Source of the DNA: Luzula sylvatica | Lineage: Eukaryota; Streptophyta; Magnoliopsida; Poales; Juncaceae | Assembly (NCBI GenBank): GCA_946800325.1 | Contig: OX326959.1 | Span: 41,778,908 to 41,842,907 of the forward strand | Direction: 5' to 3' | Length of the DNA: 64,000 nt | Shown: piece by piece, positions 37,585-50,162 of the stretch | Numbering within the stretch: the first letter of the stretch is position 1 | How the letters are laid out: each line of letters starts with the position of its first letter | Notes under the pieces: generated by a model | Database searches by the model: none | What the model saw: the letters and a program-made list of their open reading frames with translations, nothing else | Told to the model about the DNA's origin: nothing | Translations under genes and position numbers: made by a program

Positions 37585-37800
37585 CTTATGAGAGTTCTAC
37601 CGTACATCATTTTAAAATGATATTTTGGATAGTTAGCAATCAATTTGATTTTTTTTTAAATGAATAATACATGATTCATGTTTAGCTGGTCATTCATTGA
37701 AAAATACACTTGAAACTTTATCTTAAATACTCATTAATTTATAATTATTCAAAATCCTTGAAAATTATGTATCATAAGAAAAATGTTGCATGTATTATAA
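37585..37800. mobile_element. Mutator-type MITE, decayed copy C
   Basis: Starts TGAGAGTTCTACCGTACATCATTTTAAAATGATATTTTGGATAG-like and shares the family interior, but the right terminus is eroded and no target duplication is seen. It lies only about 10 bp from copy B. Confidence 0.55.
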
Positions 37801-38559
37801 ATAGAAGGTAAATAACACAAAAAATGTGGAGAAATAAATCTTTATTATTATACTGAAATTATTTTTACAAATGATTAACATAAAACATACTTTATGGAGA
37901 ACATAACAACATTTACAAATGAATTATTCAATAGGTACATTTTCATATTCATACATCTCCAATATTATCCAACATTTCAAATTCATACACGATTACATAC
38001 ATAACATATTAATTTATAACTAATATGAAATACATTCATATTTATAACAGTACAACAGAACTTCCAACTTTTTTTTTTATAGTATGTATTGAATCATGCT
38101 TATAACTTCCGCCAATATAGTTGTTCAAAATGCATATATTTACTTATTTTTCAAATAGTTAAAAAGCTACGAAGAGCTCGCTTGAATTGCACAGGGTTCA
38201 ACAAGTTTTTGGTCTTTTTAAAGCGATGTATGATTGGTATGTCTTGTCCATACCAAATTTAGTTGGGGACACATTATTTTTGAAGGGTTTTATTTCTTAT
38301 ACTATCTTGTTTCCAAAATTTTGTTGTGAAAAAAGACTTCAGAATTTAATGCATGCATGTGCTCATTCTTTCTCCCCCATTTTTGGCTCTTACCAACTTG
38401 GCCAGCTAGAGGAAATCGACCTTTTACCCTCCATTTTTGATCAAAGTTGCAATTTCATCTCTAACCCTGCAAAAACTCAAAATATCACAAATAACCCTCA
38501 AATTAATTTATGCTTTTTATCAAGTACTCAATAGAGTAGTTATTTTTCTTGTACCATAT
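37801..38559. other. AT-rich intergenic DNA
   Basis: A 115-aa frame at 38187-38534 shows no family motif and no codon structure I trust, so I do not call a gene. Confidence 0.4.
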
Positions 38560-38568
38560 TATAAATTA

Positions 38569-38808
38569 GGGGAGTTCTATTGTACATTATTTTTTCGTAC
38601 GATACACCCATTTTTAAGGATATTTTGAGTAATTATTAATTAATTAATATTTAAGGTAATTTTTCAAGTATATTTATCATTGAATGATATGCTAAATAAA
38701 AAATATGTATTGTTCATTAAAGAAAAAATATTCACAAATAATAAATTTTATGATGCCTTTCTAAATATCCAAAATACTTTTTTTAAAAAGTGTATGATAT
38801 AACTTCCC
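38569..38808. mobile_element. Mutator-type MITE, copy D, 240 bp, perfect 9-bp target duplication
   Basis: GGGGAGTTCTATTGTAC at the left; the right end inverted reads GGGAAGTTATATCATACAC. TATAAATTA flanks both sides (38560-38568 and 38809-38817). Confidence 0.87.
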
Positions 38809-39340
38809 TATAAATTAAATACGAAGATTAATCCTGAATTGGAAATGTGGCTATCTGCAACTGCAATAAGCATGTTTTGTTGGCACATTATCAATAAATT
38901 CAAAAGAAAATAATTAAATAGTGCTTAGGAAAATTTAAGTGCTGAATTAATAGTGGGGGTTGTTTGGCTTGGACCTATCTTAATTGATTGTTGACAATCA
39001 AGTAGTATCTCATATTTCACTCTTTTTGCAAAATTATTATCCACTTTTTTGGCTATGTAAGCAAAATTATTTAGAATAATCATTTGGTTTGAAGTTTAAT
39101 TTTTGGAATATATTTGTGGGGACTTAAAAAGGGGCAATCTGTCAACAAGTTGCTATCTCAGAATTACAGGCAGTGTTAGGGCTTGTTTGGATCGTCAGGG
39201 AAAATAAGGTAACTTGCAGGTGCTTAATTAATTTATTTGATAATCCGGCAAGTTAGTGGGTTAGGACACTATTTGGATTGGTAACATCATTTAAATGGGG
39301 TTATATATACAGCCTCCACAACATCATTTTAAAATAGCCT

Positions 39341-39560
39341 TGATGAGGTGACAAATGATGGTTAAGTTGATTGATTAGTATTATTAATTGATTCGATTAG
39401 CGATTTAATTGGCTATTTAATTGAATTGACACGTCAATTAATATGTACTAATATAACATATTGACGTGTCAATTGAACATATCAATTAACAATTAATTAA
39501 GTCAATTGGAAGGGTTAATCAACACACATAATCATTTTTTGCCACCTCATCAAAAGGGCC
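39341..39560. mobile_element. Foldback-like MITE with inverted arms
   Basis: TTGATGAGGTGACAAATGAT at the left pairs with ATCATTTTTTGCCACCTCATCAA at the right. The centre is itself a near-perfect palindrome, TTGACACGTCAATTAATATGT (39424) against ACATATTGACGTGTCAA (to 39470). The whole 220 bp could fold into one long hairpin. Confidence 0.6.
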
Positions 39561-40044
39561 TTGGGATGAGTTTGGATGGCCAAATATATTTTTCATTTTA
39601 AATTTACTATGTATATTATGTTTTGACTTGGACCATAAATATGATGTATCACAAGCAATCGATAAAATAGTTTAATAAAGATTCCGTAGATCATGAATTC
39701 AAGACCTAACTAGTTTTTGTTTGGTATTTGTAATTTTATGAATTTTCTACGATTTGTTTGTATTTTTAATCTTAATTAAAAATGATAATTATAATAGAAT
39801 TATAAAAGTATTTTGTAAACCTCGAAATCTTAAATATTTTCATAAAAATTTAAATGTATAGCACAATCATTACTAGATATTTTTTATCTATCAATAAAAA
39901 ACATTTGTTCATTGACACGTAAAATGAGATGAAGAAGAAGAAGATTAAATTGTGGAAATATTAATATAACTGAAAAAGTATATATTCGTTTCTGCTAAAG
40001 CTCGATAAGACATGACACCGAAAAATTGAAATAAAATATATTCG

Positions 40045-40262
40045 TTTCAGTAAATATGATACCAGGGTTCAGGACATAAGTTAGTAGGGTTCACTAAACA
40101 GGGTACTATGGTTTAGTAAATAGGATACTAGGGTCCATGGTATATATGTTAGTACATTCGGTAAATACTAGGGTTCAAGGTATAGGTTAGTAGGGTTCAG
40201 TAAATAGGATACTAGGATTCATGGTATAGGTTATTATAATTTAGTAAATATAGTACTATGGT
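40045..40262 (+). repeat. Imperfect minisatellite with TAGGGTTCA-type core
   Basis: Blocks such as AGTAAATAGGATACTAGGGTTCATGGTATAGGTTAGT recur 4-5 times with about 40-50 bp spacing. The TACTAGGGTTCA core looks telomere-like but is not a TTTAGGG array. Confidence 0.7.
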
Positions 40263-40289
40263 CCACTCTATTTTCTTATTTAAGGGTTG

Positions 40290-41335
40290 CCATGGCATTT
40301 CAAATTTATAATATCTTCTTATGCTTCTTCTTCTTCTTCCGGAAATATTGCAAAATGAATCCATTGAATTCTCCTCCTCATGGCCACGCTTCACTCCTTC
40401 ATGCTAGGGCCTTACAATTTTATAATACCGACGACGTGACAAATCGATATTTCTTTCGTAATTCCATGGAAGGAACACAAATATCATTTTTAGTACAAGG
40501 ATCGTCCCGTAAGCTAGTTTTACCATTTTATTGCATCTGAACCCCCAAATTCACACGTCAATTTTATCACTGCAGAATTGAAACGATGCATGAATCATTG
40601 AAATCTAATTAACTTTGTGACAGTGAATCATCCGCACTATGAAATCTTAGTGCGTTTATTCTATGCTAACAGTCAAATGGATGTTGAGGAAAATTATACT
40701 TCGTACCTCCTTGGACACGAAATCGTCGTGTCCCAAGAATTATTAGAGAAATTGTTTATTTTGATAGATTTAGGAGAAGAGGAATATGTTGGTGTGGGTG
40801 AAATGGTTCCTTCAATTCTCGTACAAGAAAGGTCCAAAATATTGAAACATGTAAAGAAAAATTACACGTTGCAACCAAACTCCTTTTACCCAAGCATTCG
40901 GGCCATGTTCGACATAATTCATCGAATTGTGGTTCCACATAAATATTGCAAAATAGACCTTCTAAATACTCATCGACATATATGACATTTAAATAAACAA
41001 ATCAACATTCCGTACGTCATAATTCAACACATGAAAAACGTTGAAATTGACATGTGACATTTGCCGTATGGAAGTCTACTTACAAGACTATGCTTACATC
41101 TTGAGATAGAAATCCCAATTGAGAGAATGCGTTTGGTGAAAATGAAATCCGAGAATATACTAAATCCAAATGGATTGAGGGAATATGGACTATACCCGCC
41201 ATGTACGGTTGACATATCCGAGATCCCACCGACTCTATATTTTGCTTCGGTTGGATGAAGATGGAAATGAAATTTCAAATACAGAGGCCATAACTTTCGT
41301 ATCATCGGTTTTCGATCAAGGATCGAGAATGAATC
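40290..41335 (+). pseudogene. Decayed plant-transposon-type protein gene
   Basis: Three successive frames (40292-40540, 40617-40985, 41061-41335) read like parts of the 'putative plant transposon protein' family common in eudicot repeats: a region ending YEILVRLFYANSQ, then G.EI.VS..LL, then a His/Arg-rich HRIVVPH and LPYGSLLTRLCLHLEIEI. Stops at 40538 and 40985 and a frame change break it. Family placement is by overall pattern and not certain. Confidence 0.45.
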
Positions 41336-41599
41336 ACTGAGTTATTTAAATTTTAGTTCATTAGAATTATTGTATCTTTTAAGGTAATTTTTGAATTATA
41401 ACTTATTATAATTCTTGTATCTTTTTAATTCAAGTTATTAGAGTGAATGTTTATTTTCAAGTTATTATAAGTAGTGTTTGAAATTTCTTGCAAAACAAAA
41501 CAAAATTAAATTACCAATGTTTGTTGCACTACAAAACATAATCAAACTTGTTGATTAAAAATAAAAAATAAAAACAAACATAATCAAGTTATTAGAGAA

Positions 41600-41990
41600 G
41601 AAGAAGAAAACCAAAATTAAATTTCAAGAAAGAATGAAGAAAGAAAAAGAAGAACAATTGGAATTATTAAATGCACTCTCTTTCGCCAAAGAGTATGCTC
41701 CCAATAAAAACTGTTTCAGAACGTTGGGAAGGCAAAATCCTGAATTTTGAACTCTTTCGTCAGAGTCTTTGGCGAAAAAAGTCAAAGGCAGAAATTGTAA
41801 TCCTTGAGTCCATTATAAGATAATTAACCACTTTTAACGATCAAGTCTAGTTCTAATATTTTTCGTCAGCTATCCTGACGAAAGAGCATTCTTTTTTGCC
41901 AGACAACCTGACAAAAGAGCTATTTTTGCAAATTGAAAAAAAACAGAGTTATTTTTGCAAATTGGTTTTTGTGCAAAAAAATTCTAAATT
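41600..41990. mobile_element. Palindrome-rich transposon-like segment
   Basis: CTCTTTCGCCAAAGAG, CTTTCGTCAGAGTC-TTTGGCGAAA and TTTCGTCAGCTATCCTGACGAAAG form a cluster of short inverted repeats within 260 bp, as in the sub-terminal regions of some DNA transposons. No terminal repeat or target duplication was found. Confidence 0.35.
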
Positions 41991-42369
41991 ATAAGATAAA
42001 TATAACATTTTTGGTCGATGATAGTACCTGGAGACAATTATCAAAGTTTCCCAAATAGAAATTGACGAAAATACCCTCATGTTTTCAAAGTCTTGCTAGT
42101 AGTCATTAATCTGAGTTCGACCAAATGATACTCGTTTACCCTAATTATTTTGTTTTTATACTTATGACCTTACTTTCCTAATAATTAAATCCAGTTCACC
42201 AATTAAATAAGTAACATTTTAGTTTACCAATTAAATAAGAACTATTTGTTTCTCATCTGTTTCCAGATTGACATGTTGGAATCCTAAGCGGTCGGGTCAA
42301 GCTACTCCATTTCACGACAAAATGGAGACTCAAGTTTTAAATTTAGGCATTCTTATATGTTTGTTGATG

Positions 42370-42740
42370 TGAATATGTATGAATATCATACTTGCTTCTG
42401 CATAGTTAATTAAAAAAAAAAAAAATTAAAACTTTGTAGTTGAATTTTTATAATGAAAAACTTATAATTCATTGAATTAGATATGTATTTTATGGCTCAT
42501 TGAATATGTGGAATATCATACTTCTATGTAGTTTAATAAAAAAAATACATTTAAGACTTTGTAGTTGAATTTTTATAATGAAAACTTATAATTGATTGAA
42601 TTTAGATTTGTATTTTATAGTTCTTGACTATGTGTGAATATCACACTTCTAAATAGTTTAATAAAGAGACAAAATCTAGATTTTGCAGTTGAATTTTATA
42701 ACGAAAAACTTATAATTCATTGAATATGTGCCTAGATGTA
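42370..42740 (+). repeat. Tandem repeat of about 115 bp, roughly 3.5 copies
   Basis: GAATATCATACTTCT, then AGTTTAATAAA, then GACTTTGTAGTTGAATTTTTATAATGAAAA, then CTTATAATT-ATTGAAT recurs near 42380, 42505, 42630 and 42715. Confidence 0.7.
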
Positions 42741-42999
42741 TATTTTGTAGTTAATTATTAATTTGTATATATTTCTAAGAGTAAGAAATATAATGTCTTT
42801 TTCTAAAATGATAATATTATATTTGTCTTTCCAAAATTATAAATCTAATAAACTTATTCATTTAAATTATGTAAATATTGACTTTTAAAAAACGATTAAA
42901 ATGTTTAAAATCTGTCAAATTATTATTCTCCCTTTAAATAGTGAAAGTTTTTGAGCTCTCACATTGAGCCACACCATCTTTGACTTTCTATTACACATA

Positions 43000-43800
43000 A
43001 TTTTCATATTTATTTTATGATTTGATTATATCCATTAATTTATATCATATATCCATTAATTTATATCATGTTTTACCCATTTAACTATTTAATAATTTAT
43101 TTTATGATATTTATATCATGTTCCACCTTAACTATATTATCATGTTTTCATATTTATTTTATGATTTCATATTTATTTTGTGATTAATATTTATATAATT
43201 TCAATATTTATTTTATGATTTGATTATATCCATTAATTTATATCATGTATAAATTAATTTATATCATGTTCTACCCATTTAATAATTTATTTTATGATCT
43301 TTATATCATGTTCTACCTTAATTATATTAATATTTATATCATGTTTTCATATTTATTTTATGATTTCATATTTATTTTGTGATTAATATTTATATAATTT
43401 CCATATTTATTTTATGATTTGATTATATCTATTAATTTATATCATGTTTGATCCATTTAACCATTTAATAATTTATTTTATGATCTTTATATCATGTTCT
43501 ACCTTAATTATATTAATATTGTTCTTCCTTTAAAGAGTGAATATTTTGAACTCTCACATTGAGCCACCTCATCTCTTTGAATTTCTATCACACATTATAT
43601 AATTTCCATACTTATTTTATAATTTGATTATATCCATTAATTTTTATCATGTATTCATTAATTTATATCATGTTTTACCCATTTAACCATTTAAGAATGT
43701 ATTTTATGATCTTTATATCATGTTCTACCTTAATTATATTAATAGTTATATCATGTTTTCATATTATTGTATGATTTCATATTTATTTTGTGATTTGATA
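43000..43800 (+). repeat. Tandem repeat of about 200 bp, roughly 4 copies
   Basis: GATTTGATTATATCCATTAATTT with ATATCATGTT-TACCCATTTAA, ATTTATTTTATGAT and CTACCTTAATTATATTAAT follows in the same order near 43019, 43216, 43418 and 43621. TCTCACATTGAGCCAC occurs at 42957 and 43552. The array lies just inside a Helitron 3' end. Confidence 0.75.
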
Positions 43801-44109
43801 TTCATTAATTTCTATCATGCTTTACACATTGAATATTTTTTTCATATTTGTTTTGTGCTATTCATTAATTTATTTTATGATATGATTTCATATTTATTTT
43901 GTGATTTCATTAATTTATATCCTGGTTTACGCATTTAATAATTTTCATATTTTTTGTGATATTCATTAATTTATTTTATGATATTATATCAAATTACACA
44001 TTTAATAATTTTCATATTGGTTTTATGATATTTTTTCTGTAAACATAACAAATAACAATTAATAAGTGAATACACAATATTTTATCTAATACAAACAATT
44101 ACATTAAAA

Positions 44110-44140
44110 GTCCGCAGCGAAGTGCGGACAAATTTCCTAG
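44110..44140 (+). mobile_element. Helitron 3' terminus (plus orientation)
   Basis: GTCCGCA-GCGAAG-TGCGGAC is a perfect 7-bp hairpin (44110-44129), followed by AAATTTCCTAG and T at 44141: the CTRR end with a host T. The element extends left, probably through the tandem repeats, but I could not fix its 5' TC end. The terminus is about 980 bp upstream of the CIP7-like ATG. Confidence 0.65.
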
Positions 44141-44141
44141 T

Positions 44142-44650
44142 TCATTATAATTTCATCCTAAAAAAATACAGTTAAACGAATAGTTCAATTATATTGGACA
44201 ATAATATTCTTCATTTTAATATTTTTGATGTCCTGTTTATATCTGAAAGTCACTAGCATTCTAGCAAACTTCTCTTTTTTTTTCATCAAAATTTTTCTTT
44301 GACCTAATATCACATTTAAGGTCAACAATACCACTCGGTAACATCGCCAATCTTTGTAATTTTATTTTTCTTCGTGGGATCGACACATTTTTTTTCGTAA
44401 GTTAGTGTGTAATCTATTCCTCCATATATCTTGATGAGGTAGCTATAAATATCACAGTTACTTATTTAGTGAAAAAGTAATATTATAAATTTAAAACATA
44501 ACACAATGTTAAAAATAATATCAATTTCATATATTGTTGCATATTTGCAGAAAACATTAATGTGAGGAATTCATGAAAGGGATCTTCCATTATTACATAA
44601 ATGGAGAGGGTTGAAGAGTACTTTGTTCTAAACTCCACTATGCTCCCACT

Positions 44651-44690
<40 letters not shown>

Positions 44691-45121
44691 TTTTTGTACT
44701 AAATTAATTTATTTTTACATTATTCTCCATTAAAACATCTCTTCGTTCTTACTCATCATCTCTCTCTTGCAGAAATTTCTTTTCCTTTCCTTTTCGCAAT
44801 AATTTGCTTGTATCGACTAATACTACATTGTTATATTAATTTCTTCTCACAAATTCTCTACATATCCTTTCCTTGGTCATCCCTCTGTTTCTCATTAAAG
44901 CTTCTCTCTTTTGTCTCTCTCTCTTACTTCCATTAGGAGCAAGCTTTAATTTTAACAAAATTAAAGCTTGTTTCTTTTGGAGCAGGTCTGCTTCTGTGAT
45001 GATTGAATCACTGAAGAAGCAAAAGTGTTGTTCAAGCTTCTTCCTTTTGTGAGATCTGGTTGATATAGAGTAAAATATCAAGACCCAAATTTTGATTTGT
45101 GCTAACAATTGTTAAATTGGG
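44142..45121 (+). promoter_or_regulatory. Promoter and leader of the CIP7-like gene
   Basis: A (CT)n tract at 44657-44689 and a pyrimidine-rich leader around 44870-44950 precede the ATG. 44142-44600 is AT-rich with nothing recognised. Confidence 0.45.
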
Positions 45122-48100
45122 ATGAAATCTGAGACTCGGCTCGATTCGGCTGTGTTTCAGCTCACACCAACTAGAACAAGGTAAATAACCCTAGATCTAT
45201 CTACATTGTTATTTTTTTTTTGGTTTGTGGGTTTAGGGTTATTCAATTGGGTTTTGATTTATGGTTTTTATATATGAAAATGCAATTTTATTGATTTTTC
45301 TAACTTCCTTTTGTTTATGGGTTGTTTCATCTTTGTATATTTAACTACTTGCATTTCAATTCAGACTGAAAAATTTAATTTCTAGTTCAAATTCCTTTTT
45401 TGGTCCTGATATACATTGTTCGTAGAGTGTGTCATAAGTTATGTACATAATTGTAAAAGTAATGGGTTCATTGGATTTAATTAAAGAGAATCTGTTATTT
45501 CTATTTAATTGACCCAAATATTAATATTAATAATTATATATTTCACAAATATGAGGCAGATTTATACCATTATAAGAAAAAATAGTATTGTTATAAATAT
45601 TAATGTCCATTTTTGTAATTTTGGATTTATTTAGGTGCGATTTGGTGATCAGTGCGAATGGCAAAACAGAGAAAATAGCATCAGGGTTATTAAACCCATT
45701 TCTTGCACATTTAAAATCAGCACAAGATCAAATCTTGAAAGGAGGGTATTCAATCAAGCTCGAACCTGACATGGATATAGATGCATCCTGGTTCACCAAG
45801 GGTACTGTTGAAAGGTTAGCCCCCCCCTCCCCCCTCATCTATCTATATCCACTCCTCTTTGTGTCTAATTGCATAATTTGGGGTAAAATTGGTTCTTAAT
45901 TTCGCTGATTTGGGGCTCATTTTAATGCTTAATTGCATAATTGAGTCTCAATTGTGCTAATTCAGTGTACTTGGTCTTAAATTCCTACTTAATTAATTGC
46001 ATGATTCATTATTAAAATCTTCTTTTTTTAAAATTGATAGATTTGTGCGATTTGTGAGCACACCAGAGATATTAGAGAGGGTGACAACTATAGAATCTGA
46101 AATTGTACAGATCGAAGATGCCATATCTGTTCAAAGTAGCGATACTCTTCACCTACCCACTGTAAGTAAAAAAAATATTTTGGAATTTTTCATACATAAC
46201 CCTGCATATTTCTATATTTGTAGATCATTTTTTTTTTAATATTTTATGTAGAATGATGACCTCCTACAAAAATCAACAGAAACTACAATAGACGGTAAAG
46301 TAAAATCTTAAATTCACTTAAATATTTAATAATGCCATTTTCTATATATACTCAATATACCCTTATTTACCGATTTTTTTTATGATTGTTTGTTAAACCA
46401 TGATTATTACTAGGTGCCAATGGCGATTCAGATAAAGCCATTGTTATTTACAAGGTACATCTCCACCACTAATGTATTTTACAATTTCCAAAAAAAAAAA
46501 AATATTTCAAAATTAAAATTTAATTTTGAAGAATTTAAATCCATTTCAGCCCGGATCACAACCATCACCAAATGGAAACGCACCACAAGAAGAGAACTCC
46601 AGTTCCAAGTATATATATATATATTATATACTCTAACCATGCTCTCCATTTCAATGCAAATAAAATCACGAGGCTAATTTTGTAATTTGGTGATTTTGCA
46701 GGGTGCAATTGCTAAAAGTGTTAGAGACGAGACGAAACGTGTTAAGAAAAGAACAAGGCATGGCTTTCGCCAGAGCCGTCGCTGCGGGTTTCGATATGGA
46801 TACTCTCCCTTTCCTACTCTCTTTCTCCGAGTCTTTCGGTGCCTCTCGCCTCTTGTACGTTTTTATTCTCATTTATCCCAAAAATAAAATAAAATATAAT
46901 TTCACTAAAATTAATATTTGAGTTTATTTAAATAGGAAAGCGAGTTCGCAATTTATGGAGTTGTGGAAGAGGAAACACGAAACGGGTCAATGGGTCGAAG
47001 TGGAGGCAATGGAAGCCATGTCTATGCGCTCTGAAATTCCTCCCTTTCATATTCCTCCTATTTTGCTCAATACTGAAGGGTCTGAAAATGCTGATGGTAC
47101 CAAAACAGGTACAAATTAAATTAAATTTTTATTTTATTTTATTTCATTTAATTAATTAATTGGTTTTGATTTCTTAGAGCAAAAGGGTCCCCATGAATAT
47201 TACCAAGGACAATTTTATCCTCCATGGGCAATGCAATATCCTCCGCCACCTCATCACTACCCTCCATATTACCAAAACTACCCTTATCCTCCTCCCTCCG
47301 AATCACACCACCCTCACTCTCATTCTAAGGTTTCCAAACACCATTCCGATACCCGGTCCGGTACCGGTACCGATCATGACTCCTCCGACTCCGAGTCCCG
47401 CAAATCTCATCACAAGAAGAGTAATCAGAGCAAGAAGAAGAAGAAATCGCAAACGGTGGTTATCAAAAACTTGAATTACATCACGAGGAAACTTAACGGG
47501 TCTGATAGTGGATCCGGGTCGGGTTCGGATTCGGATAAATCCGAATCCAGCACGAATTCCGATGCGAAGTCCGAGAAGAGGAAGCACAAGAAGTCTTCGA
47601 AAAGGAAAGATAAGAGTGGTAAGAATAAGAGCAAGCAAGTGGATAACGATGATGACGACGAGGATTCGCACCGAGATCCATACAAAAGAGACGGTGCGGT
47701 TTACGAGGACAAACAACAAGAGGGCGATTCAGGAAATTGGCAGGCTTTTCAGAGCTTCTTGATGAAAGCCGAGGAAAAGACGAGTAACGACGCGGATATG
47801 TTTTCTGGTGAGAGAGACGCGGTACCGGTACGAAGGAGAGAGGATAGAGGGAACGGGAACGGGAACGGCATCGGGACAGACCCGTTTCTTTCGGAGAGAG
47901 ATTATCAAATGGGTCAAGAGAGGAGTACAGGTGGGTTTGACTCGGTCAACGGTAGGGTTTCTAGGGCGAGGGCAATTTCGTCCAATGATGCAATGTTAAT
48001 TTCGGGTGAAAGAGGGTTGAGTGATATGGGTTTGAAGGAAATCGAAGGGGGCGGTACCAGTACGTACCGACGTACGGGTGCTACGAGCGAGGAATTTATG

Positions 48101-50162
48101 CTATATGGTCAAGAGAAACAAATGGTCGGTACGGGCAAGGGCTACTTAGACCCTTCGATCGAAGGCCAATACAAACAATCCAATTTGGATAATAATTATA
48201 ATAAATCTTATGGAGCCAACGATGAATCGTTCATGATTGCATCGAGATCCAATTTGAATGATAATTCGGGTACAGAGAGAAGAAACACAATCGATATTGA
48301 TTCGGAGCTCCACAGAAAGACGAACGAAATATCCCCCGTAAAACCCCAAGTCTTTTATGAGCCCGAAGAACTAACCATGTTCCCGCATCGCGGCTTCGAA
48401 CCCGCTAAGGAAATATATGATCCTATAGTGGACTACGAGAGCGAAATGCATGTGGAGAAAATCGTGAAAGTTGAAGAAGAGGTTGTGGAGGAAACGCCGA
48501 AGAGTTTGAAGGAAGAGGTGAAAATTGTGGAAAAGGAAAAAAAAGTCAGGAAATCGCATGATAGCGTTTTGGATAAGAAAAGAAAGGACGCTCTTGTCAG
48601 AAGATTGAGCGGTACCGGTACGTCGAGAAATCCACTTGCCGAAGCTCAGAAACGTGCTCAGAATATGCGATCTTATAAAGCGGATCTTCAGAAACTCAAA
48701 AAAGAACAGGTACGATTTTATTTTGGAATTTTTTTTTTTAATTTTTTTAATTAATACTCTTTTGAATTTAATAATAACAGGAAGATGAGCAAGTTAAAAG
48801 ACTCGAAGCGTTAAAACTAGAGAGGCAAAAGAGAATTGCTGCGAGAACTGGCCCGACAAGCTCGACCAAATCTAAACCGTATCCAAATTCGACACAAAAG
48901 CCCTCGAAATTCACCGACACAGAAATGAATCAAACCCCGATTCGCAAAACCGGAACCAAAACCGCAACCCCACCAACTAAGCCAAACGGTTCGGGAAACG
49001 GGCTGACCCGATCCGTTTCGTCCCTTTCTGATAGCAGAAAGGAACAGCGAAATGGGTCGGGGCACCCTAAAAGGCTTTCAGAGCCTACCCGCTCCGTTAC
49101 TGCCGCGAGGAAGAGCGGTGGTGAGAAGGAGACCAAGAAGATTTCTTCGGCGATTTTGCAATTGGATCAGAGTAAATCCGCGGCTTTGCCCGAGATTAAA
49201 GTAAGTGCAAACAGTATCGCATCGAAATCCGTGTTGGAGAGAGTCGAGAATGAAGTGGTTGTAGAGAAGATGGTCGTTAGCGTGGAGACGGAGGTAGTGC
49301 CGGTACCTGTATTTGTACCGGTTTCTGTACCAGTAACGGTACCGAAATTTGAAAAGGTGGAGAAAAATGAGGTCAGAGAAAGTCGGGTGGAGGTTGAGAT
49401 CAAGAGAGAGGAGAAGATGGAGAAAGTCGAGGTTTACGAAGCGGTGCGGGCCCCGCCTTCACCGGTTATAGCAAACGAGGTTTCGAGTGAGGTATAATTT
49501 TTTTACTATTTACATATTTAAAATCGTATTTTATTGTTATTTAAATTTTTCGCTTTGAATTTTATTTGTTTGTTAGGTGGTAATAGACCATGTTAAAGAA
49601 GAACCCATAATTCCTCAAAATCCTAATATCGAAAAACCCTACCAAGCACCAGTTGCGCGATTAACCTCCCTCGAGACAGCACAGCACGAAACTGAAATGC
49701 CAGCTGGCAGCGAGAGCACGAAAATGCAAGTCGTAATAGATTCCCCGGACCGGGTCCGCGTGGACCATACACAAGAGCTGACGATTGGTGGAGAGAAACA
49801 AAAGGGGAAGGGAGGGTTCCGGAAGCTTCTGAAGTTCGGGAGGAAGAGCCATGCGGAGTCTGATGCGCCTTCGGTCGGTGACGTGGCGAATTCTTCCAAT
49901 GATGGTATGGTATTCCGGACCCCGTAATTTTCATATATTTTTACGGGTTCTTAATTTATGTTTTTGTTTTTTTTTTGTATTTGCAGCTCATTTGTTGAAG
50001 AATCTGATCAGTCAAGAGGATACGAAAGGTGGATAATTTGTTTTAATTATTTACTAATAATAATGTTTTTTTTAAATGACTGAAATTGATGTATTTGTTG
50101 CAGTGTCAAAGTCCTTCTCTCTCCTCTCACCGTTCCGCAAGGAAAAGGTGGTTTATTTGTGA
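45122..50162 (+). CDS. COP1-interacting protein 7-like protein, 1166 aa, 13 exons
   Basis: Exons: 45122-45180, 45635-45814, 46041-46161, 46252-46294, 46414-46454, 46550-46608, 46702-46854, 46936-47108, 47178-48709, 48781-49491, 49577-49904, 49987-50028, 50104-50162; 3501 nt in phase, GT-AG. CIP7-family proteins are nuclear, COP1-associated factors tied to light responses in Arabidopsis. The hallmark N-terminus is intact ([54 protein letters not shown]), as is [30 protein letters not shown] near residues 165-275. Next come a Pro/Tyr/His-rich stretch, a Ser/Lys-rich disordered region, a charged coiled-coil-like segment ([17 protein letters not shown]) and the C-terminal [26 protein letters not shown] 45122 gives the family N-terminus. 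Nothing is broken. The family also includes CIP7-related paralogues, so no symbol is given. Confidence 0.92.

Noticed and set aside
38187..38534. 115-aa ORF as a gene
   Set aside because: No motif, splice context or codon structure; lies among MITEs.
47231..48754. Separate intronless 507-aa gene
   Set aside because: It is exon 9 of the CIP7-like gene; upstream and downstream exons join it in phase.
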